Assembly: GCA_963971285.1 (NCBI GenBank)
Contig: OZ020254.1
Span: 1,364,001 to 1,428,000, forward strand
Reading direction: 5' to 3'
Length of the DNA stretch: 64,000 nucleotides
Source of the DNA: Astropecten irregularis
Taxonomy: Eukaryota; Echinodermata; Asteroidea; Paxillosida; Astropectinidae
Under the pieces are notes generated by a model. That model did no database searches. It was not told the DNA's origin and worked only from the letters and a program-made list of their open reading frames with translations. Positions 63,888-64,000 of the stretch are shown here, in pieces. The translations under genes were made by a program, and so were the position numbers. The number at the start of each line of letters is the position of its first letter. Positions within the stretch are counted from its first letter, which is position 1.

Positions 63888-64000
63888 AAAGGTAATATCA
63901 TACTTTGTTTTTGTCACAGAAATACAGATTCATCCAGGAAGATACAGTAAAATTCTTCTGTGAAATTCCCAGTCTCATACGGGACCGACTTTTTGAGAAA
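63888..64000 (+). mobile_element. C-family MITE cut by the right edge
   Basis: Begins TTAAAGGTAATATCATACTT and reaches CATACGGGACCGACTTTTTG at the last base. Confidence 0.8.

Larger units (their letters stand above)
57601..64000. other. No gene recognised; repeat-rich
   Basis: Holds A-, B-, C- and D-family copies, an S1 fragment, the 60123 MITE, the 60227 hairpin and the 62839 foldback. Poly-C/poly-A runs lie at 58313-58520. 57601-58300 and 59460-60110 show nothing recognisable. Confidence 0.6.

Overview
The window is animal nuclear DNA. Its genes have many small exons with GT-AG introns, and the spaces between and within genes are full of small inverted-repeat transposons and tRNA-derived SINEs. 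The gene set (an SH3PXD2/Tks adaptor with PX plus four SH3 domains, the mitochondrial helicase SUV3, a CARD protein) and the repeat style suggest a marine invertebrate deuterostome, perhaps an echinoderm. The species cannot be fixed from sequence alone. Exons were placed by eye from protein similarity, splice sites and intron phase; in each main gene model the phases agree across every junction.

Layout. 71-6237 (minus): the 5' part of a gene for a secreted protein of unrecognised family, cut by the left edge. 6238-9968: intergenic, repeat-rich. 9969-36700 (minus): a complete 13-exon SH3PXD2/Tks gene of 645 codons. 37828-38061 (minus): a possible orphan first exon. 38436-40251 (plus): a three-exon gene for a 171-residue CARD protein with a Thr/Asn-rich tail ending in a possible RHIM-like motif. 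43376-52067 (minus): a complete 15-exon SUV3 (SUPV3L1) gene of 837 residues. 52068-64000: no convincing gene, only repeats and AT-rich spacer.

The most striking object lies inside intron 1 of the Tks gene: an 8,269-bp element at 28209-36477, flanked by a perfect 9-bp direct repeat. Each end is modular: a 395-bp outer module conserved without indels, a diverged middle, and an inner array of about 54-bp palindromic units. Its interior carries a 470-bp foldback of 17-bp units and a possible small spliced gene. The architecture recalls Drosophila Foldback (FB) elements, but no transposase was recognised. Two copies of about 75 bp with the same ends sit at 38253-38326 and 51500-51577. The large element interrupts an older inverted-repeat element whose halves flank it.

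Tks acts at the cell cortex, SUV3 in mitochondrial RNA decay, and the CARD protein probably in death or immune signalling. They are neighbours with no evident shared pathway. Tks and the CARD gene are divergent; the CARD gene and SUV3 are convergent.
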